DNA from: an uncultured Roseburia sp.
Lineage (GTDB): Bacteria > Bacillota > Clostridia > Lachnospirales > Lachnospiraceae
Direction of reading: 5' to 3'
NCBI GenBank assembly: GCA_947088675.1
Contig: CAMUHN010000001.1
Span: 46,024 to 110,023 of the forward strand
DNA: 64,000 bases
Positions 53,195-61,312 of the stretch are shown in pieces (position 1 is the stretch's first letter; every line of letters begins with the position of its first letter). The notes below the pieces were generated by a model, which did not search any database, was not told where the DNA came from, and worked only from the letters and a program-made list of their open reading frames with translations. The position numbers were made by a program, and so were the translations under genes.

Positions 53195-54268
53195 TTACCG
53201 AAGCTGTCTTGCGACACGCGAACAGATATCATAAATATCCGGATGAAACATCACGCCCGCCTCCTGCTTAAGTTCCTCCAAAGCTTCCCTGCTGCCATGC
53301 GCCCCCCGGTAACTGCGCTTTTCCGTCAGTGCGCAGTAATTGCTGACCAGCGACACAATCTGTGCGGACAGAGGGATCTCATCGCCGGCAAGGCCGCGCG
53401 GATACCCGCTGCCGTCCCAGTTCTCATGGTGGCAGTATGCAATATCAATCGACATGTCGATAAAATCGTTATAATCCCCGTCTGAACGTATATCTTTTAA
53501 AAGATTTGCCCCGATCGTCGTATGGCGCTCCATCGCTTTGCGCTCCCGCTCATCCAGTAAATCTTCTTTCTGAAGAATCTCCATGGGAACTGCGACGTTT
53601 CCGATATCGCAAAGCGGCGCCGCGAGAACAATTGTCTCCACATAGGTATCCGAAATCAGATGTTCATACAGCGGGGAAAGCTGCATGGCCTGCGTCAGAA
53701 TACGGCAGTTATAGCTGATACGCTCAATATGGCCGTCCGGATAACACGAATTTTCTCTTGCCACATGCGCAAGCGCATAGAGCACATTCTTTTTTTCCTG
53801 TTCAATCTGCTTAATCTGTTCACTGATTAACGCCTGAAGTTTGCGGTTATTGTCTTTGCTGTTTTTATTTGCCTCTGACAGCTTTAAGTGAACGCCGACT
53901 CTGGCTTTTACGACCTCCGGAATAAACGGTTTTGTAATATAGTCCTCTCCGCCCAGGTTAAACCCATTGATGATATCCTGCGGATTGTCGTAGGCGGAAA
54001 TAAATATGATCGGGATATCCCTGGTCTGCGCGCTGCTCTTTAATATGCCGCACAGTTCATATCCGTCCATCTCCGGCATGGAAATATCCAATAGAATCAG
54101 TTTCGGTTTGCAGACCGGAAATATTTTCAATGCCTGTACGCCGTTTTCTGCCAGCACCGGTTCATATCCCATATCGGCGATAATATTCTTCAGCACAAAT
54201 CGGTTCGCTTTCACATCGTCTACTATTAAAATGCGAAGCGGTTCTGCCTTTCTGTTGTCCGTTTCCAT
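53195..54268 (-). CDS. Response regulator with degenerate HD-GYP output domain
   Basis: A 357-residue protein. The receiver (residues 10-125) has Asp61 in LILLDISMPEMDGYEL and Lys113 in YITKPFIP. A coiled helix of about 40 residues leads to an HD-GYP domain with HHENWDGSGYPRGLAGDEIP. Key metal ligands differ from functional cyclic-di-GMP phosphodiesterases: the HD pair is Cys220-Asp221 in APLCDIGNVAVP, its following Lys is Asn, and the late Asp is replaced (VSNYCALTEKRSYR, Asn310). Enzyme activity is therefore doubtful and a binding role likelier. GAGGAG precedes the ATG, two bases after the upstream kinase stop. Confidence 0.9.
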   Translation of the reverse strand: METDNRKAEPLRILIVDDVKANRFVLKNIIADMGYEPVLAENGVQALKIFPVCKPKLILLDISMPEMDGYELCGILKSSAQTRDIPIIFISAYDNPQDIINGFNLGGEDYITKPFIPEVVKARVGVHLKLSEANKNSKDNNRKLQALISEQIKQIEQEKKNVLYALAHVARENSCYPDGHIERISYNCRILTQAMQLSPLYEHLISDTYVETIVLAAPLCDIGNVAVPMEILQKEDLLDERERKAMERHTTIGANLLKDIRSDGDYNDFIDMSIDIAYCHHENWDGSGYPRGLAGDEIPLSAQIVSLVSNYCALTEKRSYRGAHGSREALEELKQEAGVMFHPDIYDICSRVARQLR

Positions 54269-54270
54269 TT

Positions 54271-55701
54271 TTAACTCTCCTCAAAAAGATGCTCCAATGT
54301 CTCGTATGCCGCCGCGGTCTTATCATAATTTCCTTTCTGCACTGCCATTTTCATTTTTAAGACAGCTGTTTTTATCTCACGCGGCGCATCTTCCGTCAGC
54401 TGCTTTAATACGTCCATAAACATCTCTGCTTTTTCCCAGTTGTCCATTTCCACGGAAAGAATCAGCTTTGGCATAATCTTGTCAATCTCTTCGCGGTTCC
54501 TCTGTGTGCCGTACTGATGGATATCGCCTCCCTCGCCGCCGGAAATACTGTTTTTTGCCTCTCCGATCACCGTATAGATATCCGATGTAGCCGTTGGCTT
54601 AGCCGCCTCTTCTTCCAGCAGTTCGAGCCAGATTGAAAATGAAAACATCGTTCCCTTATTTGGCTCGCTCTGCACTGTGATATTGCCGCCCATCAGCTCC
54701 ACCAGCTGTTTGCTGATATTTAATCCAAGACCGGTACCGCCGTATTTTCTGGAAATAGACGCATCCACCTGAGAAAAGCTTTTAAAAAGCTTATCCTGCT
54801 GCGACTTGTCGATGCCGATTCCGGTGTCAATGACAAGGAAAAAAAGTTCGGCCCGGTTCCCAAGCTGCGCCGTTTTTACAACTTCTACTACAATTTTGCC
54901 CACTGCTGTAAATTTGCAGGCGTTGGAGAGGAGGTTATTTAAAATCTGTACAATACGCAGTTCGTCTCCGATCACAAACTCGGGCACCTCCGGTGAAATT
55001 GTCACAAAAAACTCCAGCCCTTTTTCCGTAATCTTATTCATGTGGTTTGATTTGACATAATCCATCATACTGCGAAACTCAAATTTACGTGTCTCCAGCG
55101 TAAATTTTCCCGCCTCCAGCTTCGAAAAATCAAGGATATTGTTGATGATGGAATTCATATCACGACATCCCCGCTCAATTAAGCGCATGATTTTCAGTTT
55201 GTCCGCATCCGTCTCTTTTTCCAGCAATTCCTTTGTATTCCCAAGTATCCCGTTTACCGGCGTGCGCAGTTCATGCGTAACATTTGCGACAAATTCCGAT
55301 TTCACTTTCATTGCGTCGGACGCTTCATGTTCGACCTGCACAACCTGCTTTTCCAGAAAGTTCTGTTTGGATGTATCCTCTGCCATGCAAAGATAGGAAG
55401 CCGGCGTCTCCTCCATTTTTAGGATCCTTGTGCTGACGGAAAAACAGGTGTGGTTTTTGCGGTAAGCCATCATATCCTGCGCTTCCTCTCCAAACCGGTA
55501 TTCTGTTGAAAACCCGTAGTCCGTAACTGTAAAGGCGTTGGGAAATACATCCCCGATATGTATTCCCAGCAGCTCATCCCCATACTCCAGAAGACGTTTT
55601 GCTGTCTGGTTGACGTACTTGATCCTGCCGTCCGCCCCAAATGCAATTACCATCTCCAATGCATGTTCCACCGAATAACGATACAATGCTTCCTGTTCCA
55701 T
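54271..55701 (-). CDS. Cytosolic PAS-domain sensor histidine kinase
   Basis: A 476-residue kinase with no membrane segment. An N-terminal PAS domain (EMVIAFGADGRIKYVNQTAKRLLEYG) is followed by HisKA with His143 (EFVANVTHELRTPVNGILGN) and an ATPase (NLLSNACKFT; DTGIGIDKSQ; GGTGLGLNISKQL). The final 90 residues are helical (MDNWEKAEMFMDVLKQLTED and onwards), resembling an Hpt-like bundle that lacks a His. ATG 55701 is favoured by AGGAG; a TTG three codons earlier is too close to that site. It is the first gene of the signalling operon. Confidence 0.9.
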   Translation of the reverse strand: MEQEALYRYSVEHALEMVIAFGADGRIKYVNQTAKRLLEYGDELLGIHIGDVFPNAFTVTDYGFSTEYRFGEEAQDMMAYRKNHTCFSVSTRILKMEETPASYLCMAEDTSKQNFLEKQVVQVEHEASDAMKVKSEFVANVTHELRTPVNGILGNTKELLEKETDADKLKIMRLIERGCRDMNSIINNILDFSKLEAGKFTLETRKFEFRSMMDYVKSNHMNKITEKGLEFFVTISPEVPEFVIGDELRIVQILNNLLSNACKFTAVGKIVVEVVKTAQLGNRAELFFLVIDTGIGIDKSQQDKLFKSFSQVDASISRKYGGTGLGLNISKQLVELMGGNITVQSEPNKGTMFSFSIWLELLEEEAAKPTATSDIYTVIGEAKNSISGGEGGDIHQYGTQRNREEIDKIMPKLILSVEMDNWEKAEMFMDVLKQLTEDAPREIKTAVLKMKMAVQKGNYDKTAAAYETLEHLFEES

Positions 55702-55776
55702 TTTAAACAAACTCCTTCGTTTCTGTTATTATTCTTTGTATTTTGCCTCTGCTGTCTGAACAAATTTCATTTTTTT

Positions 55777-55805
55777 ATTATACAGAGAATCTATTCCGGT
55801 GTAAA
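55777..55805 (-). promoter_or_regulatory. Promoter of the kinase/HD-GYP-like/RACo operon
   Basis: TTTACA (55805-55800) and TATAAT (55782-55777) with 17-bp spacing, minus strand, 70-75 bp upstream of the kinase start. Its -35 box is 20 bp from the -35 box of the divergent promoter. Confidence 0.75.
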
Positions 55806-55824
55806 GTAATCTGTACACTTTCAT

Positions 55825-55853
55825 TTGAAAATAAAATATTTTTCTGTTATAAT
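55825..55853 (+). promoter_or_regulatory. Promoter of the LytTR/GHKL pair
   Basis: TTGAAA (55825-55830) and TATAAT (55848-55853), spacer 17 bp. An apparent in-frame ATG at 55825 overlaps the -35 box, so it cannot be the translation start of the regulator. Confidence 0.8.
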
Positions 55854-55890
55854 CAGAAATCATAATTTTTGGACTGTGAGGTATTCCCCG

Positions 55891-56673
55891 TTGAGAATTG
55901 CGCTTGTGGATGACGACCAGAATTGTCTGGATGAAATGGAAAAATTATGCGCGGACTTTGGCGCACGCTATAATTGTCATATAGAAACCGCAGCTTTTAC
56001 GGACGCAGAATCATTTTTGCATGATTTTACAGACGGAAGCTATTCCGTCGTCTTTATGGATATCTTTATGGAAAATACTGACGGCATTGCGGCTGCCGGA
56101 TGCCTGCGCCGGCACGACTGCGAATGTCTGCTTGTTTTTCTGACTTCCAGCACAGAGTTTATGCCGGACGCATTTTCCTGTCACGCCTTTGAATATGTAC
56201 TGAAACCGTTTTCCGGAGAACGCATCGAATCTGTGCTGCTGGATGCGATGAAAATTTTGCCTGAACGGCAAAAATATATGGAAGTGCTAAGCGGCCGGAA
56301 AACCGTGCGCATTTTTCTCGACCAGATTGTATCCGTCATGACTGACGCCCATTATCTTGAAATCAGGCTTTCCGACGGCTCCGCCATTCGCACCCGCATG
56401 ACGGTTTTGAACTTTCAAAGCGAAACAGGCGAAGATCCCCGCTTCCTTACGGTCAACAAAGGTATCGTATTAAATGCCGACTATATTGCAGATTTTGAAG
56501 AAAACTGCTGTATCTTAAAAGACGGCTCCCGTTTTCCGGTTCGCGTGCGCGACCGCCTGAAAATCGAGCAGTCTGTCGCAGACTATCATTTCCAAAAAAT
56601 ACGACGTGAGCAGCATCATGATACAAAATACTCTAAGAGGAGGGACTCGACATGGATTTCCAAAAATGGCTGA
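55891..56673 (+). CDS. LytTR-family response regulator (AgrA-like)
   Basis: A 260-residue regulator counted from TTG 55891, which has GAGG nine bases upstream and starts directly at the first receiver strand (LRIALVDDDQNCLDEMEKL). The phospho-Asp lies in YSVVFMDIFMENTDGIAAAG and the switch Lys in HAFEYVLKPFSGERIE. The C-terminal LytTR DNA-binding domain runs from EVLSGRKTVRIFLDQIVSV to FPVRVRDRLKIEQSVADYHF. Its 3' end overlaps the kinase gene by 22 bp. Such pairs often respond to peptide signals; no agrB/agrD-like gene is nearby. Confidence 0.9.
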   Translation: MRIALVDDDQNCLDEMEKLCADFGARYNCHIETAAFTDAESFLHDFTDGSYSVVFMDIFMENTDGIAAAGCLRRHDCECLLVFLTSSTEFMPDAFSCHAFEYVLKPFSGERIESVLLDAMKILPERQKYMEVLSGRKTVRIFLDQIVSVMTDAHYLEIRLSDGSAIRTRMTVLNFQSETGEDPRFLTVNKGIVLNADYIADFEENCCILKDGSRFPVRVRDRLKIEQSVADYHFQKIRREQHHDTKYSKRRDSTWISKNG

Positions 56674-57968
56674 CCGCACTGCCCCGGCTTCTGGTTCTGA
56701 TCCCATCTGCTGCATCCTGCTATTATACGGTAAAAAACCAGATGAAATATTCCGTTCGAAAGACAGCCGCGCTTTGCGCAGCTGTACTGATTCCATACTC
56801 TTTTCTTGGCGCAGGGCTTTCCGTCGCACTTTCGGTGCAGATCAATACCATTGTGATTCTTTCTCTGATCCTGTTCTTTTTTCTGTACCGACGCACGGTA
56901 ACTGCGGATTTTCCGAAATGTCTTGCGATCTATGTAGGCGTCTGCGCCGTACAGACGTTTCCTGCGCAGTTTGCCTGTTCATTTGACGCAGTTTTGCACC
57001 CCGATTCAGGCGCCGCGCAGTTTTCCATGGAGGCGGCGTTTTTTCAGCTGGGACTTTCCTGTCTGATTGCGGCAGTTTTTGCATATCCTGCCCTGCAGCA
57101 GTTTTCACTGGCTGTAGATGAACTTGCTTTTCCAAAAATATGGTATATTACCGCAGCGCTTTCCTCTTTATTCCTGTTCTTAAATATGCTTTCTGTCCCG
57201 CTATCCTACCGCACGCTTCACACAGGTCGCATGTTTTATCTGTTCCCTCTGATGGAACTGTGCGCACTGGCGCTTCTGATTGCTATCTATGTGCTTTTTT
57301 TTCGCGTTGCTATGATGATTCTGGAACATGCAAAGCTAAAAGAGCGTTCCCAGCTGATTGAAATGCAGGCGCACCAGTATCTTATTCTGAAAAGACATAT
57401 AAGCCAGACCGCAGGAGAACGCCACGATTTCCGCCATTCCGTAAGGCTGCTCTCCTCGCTTGCCAAAAAGGGCGACATAGCCAGCATACAGACATACCTC
57501 GCCGAATATGAAGAAAAACTCCCGGAGGAGATACCGGTCAATTTCTGTTCCAACGCTGCGCTCAATGCATTGTTCGGTTATTACCACACAGTTGCCGCAT
57601 CCGCCAGAATCAAGACGGAATGGCGCATCGGGCTTCCGGATCCCCTGCCCCTGTCCGAGCCCGATCTGGCGGCCCTGTTCGGGAACCTGATCGAAAACGC
57701 CATCGCCGGATGTAAGGGACAACAAAAAGGCGTCCGCTATTTCTGTCTGACGGCAGAGGTAAACAACGGGAACACACTTTATATCGTTTCAACCAACAGC
57801 TTCAACGGACAGACTCAAAAGGGAAAGACAGGCTACCGCTCCACAAAACATGGCGGAACGGGGATCGGACTTGCCTCCATTACCGCCATTGCAGAGAAAT
57901 ATCATGGGTCGGCGCGAGCCTACGACAACGGACGGGAATTTTTTGTGGATATCATGCTGAGATTTTAG
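56652..57968 (+). CDS. GHKL-type sensor histidine kinase (AgrC-like)
   Basis: A 438-residue kinase with six or seven membrane segments in the first 225 residues, then a coiled linker and the His motif QTAGERHDFRHSVRLLSSLAKKGD (His in RHDFRH). The ATPase domain contains GNLIENAIAGCKG and a glycine-rich HGGTGIGLASITAIAEKYHG. GGAGG precedes the ATG at 56652. It partners the LytTR regulator, whose gene it overlaps. The ligand is unknown; no accessory peptide gene adjoins it. Confidence 0.92.
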   Translation: MDFQKWLTALPRLLVLIPSAASCYYTVKNQMKYSVRKTAALCAAVLIPYSFLGAGLSVALSVQINTIVILSLILFFFLYRRTVTADFPKCLAIYVGVCAVQTFPAQFACSFDAVLHPDSGAAQFSMEAAFFQLGLSCLIAAVFAYPALQQFSLAVDELAFPKIWYITAALSSLFLFLNMLSVPLSYRTLHTGRMFYLFPLMELCALALLIAIYVLFFRVAMMILEHAKLKERSQLIEMQAHQYLILKRHISQTAGERHDFRHSVRLLSSLAKKGDIASIQTYLAEYEEKLPEEIPVNFCSNAALNALFGYYHTVAASARIKTEWRIGLPDPLPLSEPDLAALFGNLIENAIAGCKGQQKGVRYFCLTAEVNNGNTLYIVSTNSFNGQTQKGKTGYRSTKHGGTGIGLASITAIAEKYHGSARAYDNGREFFVDIMLRF

Positions 57969-57988
57969 AAATACGGCATCCGCTGCGT

Positions 57989-58984
57989 TTATAAAAATCT
58001 GATCCGCATTTTTTTCGACTGATAGCCGCTCTTTGCCGTCAATGCTTTCTGATATTTTGTTTTATATTTCTTCTGAATGTAGAACGATGCCCTGGCGTTT
58101 ATATGCTTAAATGCGTTCTTTCCCATTTTTGGCGCCTTTCCCAGAAATGTAATCTTCTTTAAGTTTTTACAACTGCCAAAAGCATACCCGTCTATTTTTT
58201 TCACTTTCTTTGGGATTGTGATTTTCTTTAAGGAGATACACTCGTAAAAAACGTTCGATCCAATCTCCTTTAATCTGGAATCTTTCCCAAATATGACTTT
58301 CGTTAATTGTTCCGACGAGGAGAAAGCGCTGTAACCGATCACCTCCAGGCTGTCCGGCAGTTTGATCTCCCTTAAACTGGCACAGTCCATGAATGCCATC
58401 CCGCCGATTTCCCGTAAGCCGGAGCCTGTTTCAAATACAACCTGCTTTAACATCCTGCAATAAGAAAAAGCCTTCATTCCTATATACTTCACGCTTGCGG
58501 GGATCACGAATTTCTGAAAACCGCAGCCGGAAAACAGGCCGTCCGGCAGTTCTTTCAGTGTTTTGGGCAGGTTTATTTCCCGCAGATTATGACATCCCTC
58601 AAAAACATATCCTTCTATCTTCTGCAGATTCTTTGGGAGTACCACCCGCTCCAGTCCGGATAACACAAAAGCCCCTTCCTTAATCAGACGGACAGACTCC
58701 GGCAGCACAAGTTCCGTTATCACCAGCCAGTCCCTTCTTGGAAAAATATGGGAACCGATCACCCTGACCGGTACGCCGTCAATCTCTTCCGGCACTCTCA
58801 CACGGCTCTCTATCCCTTCATAGGAGAGTATCTCCAGGCCGGCATATTCTTCATTATAACAATATTGATACTCCCCGTTTTGCTGGACCTCTTGTGCCGT
58901 TACCGCAGAAACAGACAGAAACAGAAAGCCAAAAAACTGCAGCAGAAAAAAAACTGCCCGTCTGATATTTTCATTTATCCCCAT
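57989..58984 (-). CDS. BspA-like leucine-rich repeat protein (LRR_5)
   Basis: A 331-residue secreted protein: the signal peptide AVFFLLQFFGFLFLSVSAVTAQE, then about nine BspA/LRR_5 repeats with the core L-x-x-I-x-L-P-x-x-L-x-x-I-x-x-x-A-F (for example LREINLPKTLKELPDGLFSGCGFQKFVIPASVKYIGMKAFSYC) and a basic end AKSGYQSKKMRIRFL. There is no wall-anchoring motif. Such proteins act in surface binding in gut bacteria. Paralogous to the next gene, with the same tail motif. Confidence 0.9.
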   Translation of the reverse strand: MGINENIRRAVFFLLQFFGFLFLSVSAVTAQEVQQNGEYQYCYNEEYAGLEILSYEGIESRVRVPEEIDGVPVRVIGSHIFPRRDWLVITELVLPESVRLIKEGAFVLSGLERVVLPKNLQKIEGYVFEGCHNLREINLPKTLKELPDGLFSGCGFQKFVIPASVKYIGMKAFSYCRMLKQVVFETGSGLREIGGMAFMDCASLREIKLPDSLEVIGYSAFSSSEQLTKVIFGKDSRLKEIGSNVFYECISLKKITIPKKVKKIDGYAFGSCKNLKKITFLGKAPKMGKNAFKHINARASFYIQKKYKTKYQKALTAKSGYQSKKMRIRFL

Positions 58985-59022
58985 CTCCGTTCCCCCCTTC
59001 TCACATCATGCAGCGCCTGCCG

Positions 59023-60021
59023 CTAAACGGTGCGGATTCGCATTGTCTTTTTCTGATACCCCGCTTTTTTGGTCAGCGCTTTCTGATACTTCTCCTTATA
59101 TTTCACAGAAACCAAAAAGACCGCTTTTTTGTCAATATTCTTAAATACCGAGCTTTCTATTTTGGGAGCCGGACCGGAAAATATAACCTTTTTCAGTTTT
59201 TTACAGCCCTTGAACGCACCAACGTCAATTTTTTTCACATTCTTTGGAATTGTGATTTTTTTCAGTGACCTGCACTGTAAAAAAGCAAACGTTCCGATTA
59301 CTTTTAATTTTGAATTTTTACCGAATGTGACTTTCTCCAGTTTTCTGCAATATTCAAATGCAAGGTCTTCAATAACCTGTAAACGATCCGGAAATTTAAT
59401 CTCCTTTAACGAATAACAGCGCCAAAACGCGCTCATCTCAACTGTTTTTAATCTTGAACCGGCTGCAAACGCGACCTGTTCCAATTCGGTAGACAGGCTG
59501 AACGCACTGCCTCCTATCCTCGTAATATTTTTTGGAATCACAATCCGCTTCAGCCCGCTGCTGTCAAAAAGGGCGTTCGGCAATTCCGTCAGACTGTCCG
59601 GCAGCGTGATCTCCCGCAGATTCTCGCAGCCCTGAAATGCCCCGCGCTCCATTTTCTCCAGATTTTTCGAAAGCACAATGTCAGACATTTCACTTCCCGC
59701 AAAAGCGTCCTCTTTGAGTACCCTTACGGAATCCGGCAGTATCACCTTTTTCACCAACGCCCGCTTCCGAAGAAACGCAGTGCTGCCGATCGCCACAACC
59801 GGCCTGCCGTCTATTTCTCCCGGCACCGTCACACTCTCATCCGTCCCTTTGTACTCCAGAATCTCCCACCCGTGATACTCGGCATCCTCACAATAAATAT
59901 ATGTTTCGTTCTGCCGGATCTCCTTTGCATCCGCCCTCACGCAAAACAGGCCTGTCAGGGCCGGCAGACTTAGCAGAAGCGCCGCTGTATACTGTATGTA
60001 TTTCTTAATACGTCCTCTCAT
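59023..60021 (-). CDS. BspA-like leucine-rich repeat protein (LRR_5), paralogue
   Basis: A 332-residue secreted protein from ATG 60021, which has GGAGG just upstream. The signal peptide YIQYTAALLLSLPALTGLFCVRADAKE is followed by the same N-terminal module (YHGWEILEYKGTDESVTVPGEIDGRPVVAIGSTAFLRKRA) and repeats as the neighbour, and ends KKAGYQKKTMRIRTV. Tandem duplication is evident from shared layout, but the sequences have diverged. It is first in the two-gene unit; the gap to its paralogue is 38 bp. Confidence 0.9.
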   Translation of the reverse strand: MRGRIKKYIQYTAALLLSLPALTGLFCVRADAKEIRQNETYIYCEDAEYHGWEILEYKGTDESVTVPGEIDGRPVVAIGSTAFLRKRALVKKVILPDSVRVLKEDAFAGSEMSDIVLSKNLEKMERGAFQGCENLREITLPDSLTELPNALFDSSGLKRIVIPKNITRIGGSAFSLSTELEQVAFAAGSRLKTVEMSAFWRCYSLKEIKFPDRLQVIEDLAFEYCRKLEKVTFGKNSKLKVIGTFAFLQCRSLKKITIPKNVKKIDVGAFKGCKKLKKVIFSGPAPKIESSVFKNIDKKAVFLVSVKYKEKYQKALTKKAGYQKKTMRIRTV

Positions 60022-60083
60022 TTTTCCTCCATCTTCATTAATTAAATTTTTCGCATGCATTATCTATCGAGATCAACCCAAGA

Positions 60084-60152
60084 TTATTCATATATTTTCC
60101 GCCCGGATCCACCTGTACCGCATACTCTTGGAAACCCACCCAAATACTGCAT
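60084..60152 (-). CDS. Possible 22-residue leader peptide
   Basis: MQYLGGFPRVCGTGGSGRKIYE is preceded by AAAGGA seven to eight bases before the ATG and lies just after a good promoter. It is the only reading frame in the leader of the LRR pair. It has one Cys and four Gly; no peptide family is recognised. It could be a regulatory leader, a small secreted-factor precursor or chance. Confidence 0.35.
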   Translation of the reverse strand: MQYLGGFPRVCGTGGSGRKIYE

Positions 60153-60173
60153 TGTCTGTTCCTTTCTTAATTT

Positions 60174-60202
60174 ACTATAACATACTGTATTAAAAGAAAC
60201 AA
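60174..60202 (-). promoter_or_regulatory. Promoter upstream of the LRR gene pair
   Basis: TTGTTT (60202-60197), 17-bp spacer, TATAGT (60179-60174), with TG one base before the -10 (extended -10). The rest of 60203-60343 is A/T-rich and shows no other gene. Confidence 0.6.
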
Positions 60203-60343
60203 CTCCTATATTTGTCATAAATTCGACACACGCTTCTGTGAAATCTGCCCGGATTTTAACTTTCTTCTTGCATTTCGGGTTGAATCCAACTATAATAGAA
60301 GTAGAATTATATTTTCCACAGATTCCTATTTTGCTCTGATCCT

Positions 60344-61285
60344 TTACAGATCCCAAATGGACAGCTGTCTCTCTTTCCATGAAGTTACTTTTTTCACAGT
60401 TATTTGATCCGACTCTGTAATACGGCCGCATAAAAGCGGAGAGTTTACGTCATACAGACTGCTGTTTCGTAACACAGTATTCGGACTGCTGTTTGCATAA
60501 CAGTAAATGCACCCGCTTTTACAGGTATGATAAGCGCCAACATCCACGCTCTCCAGACAGCCGCATGCTTCCCTTTGATTTTTATCTTTCCCCGCTTTCA
60601 TCCGACACCCGACAATTTGTTCCATCAATCGTTGATCGATACAACAGTTGTGCTCTATCCCACAGACGGACAAATCCAGTTTTTCCGCACATGATGCAAC
60701 TTTAATGTCATTTTCACCGGCTATCTGAACGAGCGCCGTCCCAAACGGAATCAGCTGATTCTCCGGCAGTGCATATGAACCGCAGGCTCTCAGATTTTTT
60801 TCATTTTTCCTGTAAATGTCAACAAAACTGATGACACATTTTAATGTATAACCCCGCAGTTTTTTTGCAATCTGTTCAAATGCATTCAGATGATATTCCG
60901 GCGTATATGTCGCGTTAAAAAGAATCGGATCATATCTCCATATGACTTTTTCTTTCCCGATTTCTTCTGACAGTCTTTGAAAGATCGGAATCATAACAGC
61001 TTTCTTATCCGGCATATAAGGTTCCATGTCACGCCCGAATCCGGTAAGTGTAAACTGAAAGTAAAAGGAATATGGATGCAATTCACTCAATCTTTGCAGC
61101 AGCGGCTGCGGGTTTTTTGTCCAGAACACGATACAGTCCACAACATCCGGCGACAGCAAAACCCGGCTGACCTGATGCGGATTGATCGGATTGCGGACAT
61201 ACAGATCCCCCTCCTTTAACCGTTTTAAAAACCATTCCGAATAATAATTGGGGATATCCGTTCTGCGGCTGACACTTAAAATCAT
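60344..61285 (-). CDS. DUF1848 family protein
   Basis: A 313-residue protein starting MILSVSRRTDIPNYYSEWFLKRLKEG, the standard DUF1848 beginning, followed by VDCIVFWTKNPQPLLQRL and WRYDPILFNATYT. The C-terminal Cys-rich patch REACGCLESVDVGAYHTCKSGCIYCYAN resembles an iron-sulfur site, and the family is sometimes linked to radical-SAM-like chemistry, but function is unknown. AAGGAG lies just before the ATG. The hairpin island begins 28 bp upstream of its start. Confidence 0.88.
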   Translation of the reverse strand: MILSVSRRTDIPNYYSEWFLKRLKEGDLYVRNPINPHQVSRVLLSPDVVDCIVFWTKNPQPLLQRLSELHPYSFYFQFTLTGFGRDMEPYMPDKKAVMIPIFQRLSEEIGKEKVIWRYDPILFNATYTPEYHLNAFEQIAKKLRGYTLKCVISFVDIYRKNEKNLRACGSYALPENQLIPFGTALVQIAGENDIKVASCAEKLDLSVCGIEHNCCIDQRLMEQIVGCRMKAGKDKNQREACGCLESVDVGAYHTCKSGCIYCYANSSPNTVLRNSSLYDVNSPLLCGRITESDQITVKKVTSWKERQLSIWDL

Positions 61286-61312
61286 GATATCTGCTCCTTA
61301 TTACAAATTCTT

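Noticed and set aside
50428-53232. ATG 53232 as the hybrid kinase start
   Set aside because: It lies within the preceding gene and has no ribosome site; GTG 53151 has AGGGGGG. ATG 53193 remains possible.
55825-55890. Extra 22 residues at the LytTR regulator N-terminus
   Set aside because: They would be encoded across the -35 and -10 boxes of the gene's own promoter and precede the first receiver strand.
60153-60431. A longer Cys-containing reading frame ending in the 22-residue peptide
   Set aside because: It overlaps the coding end of the DUF1848 gene in another frame, lacks a ribosome site and crosses the promoter at 60174-60202.
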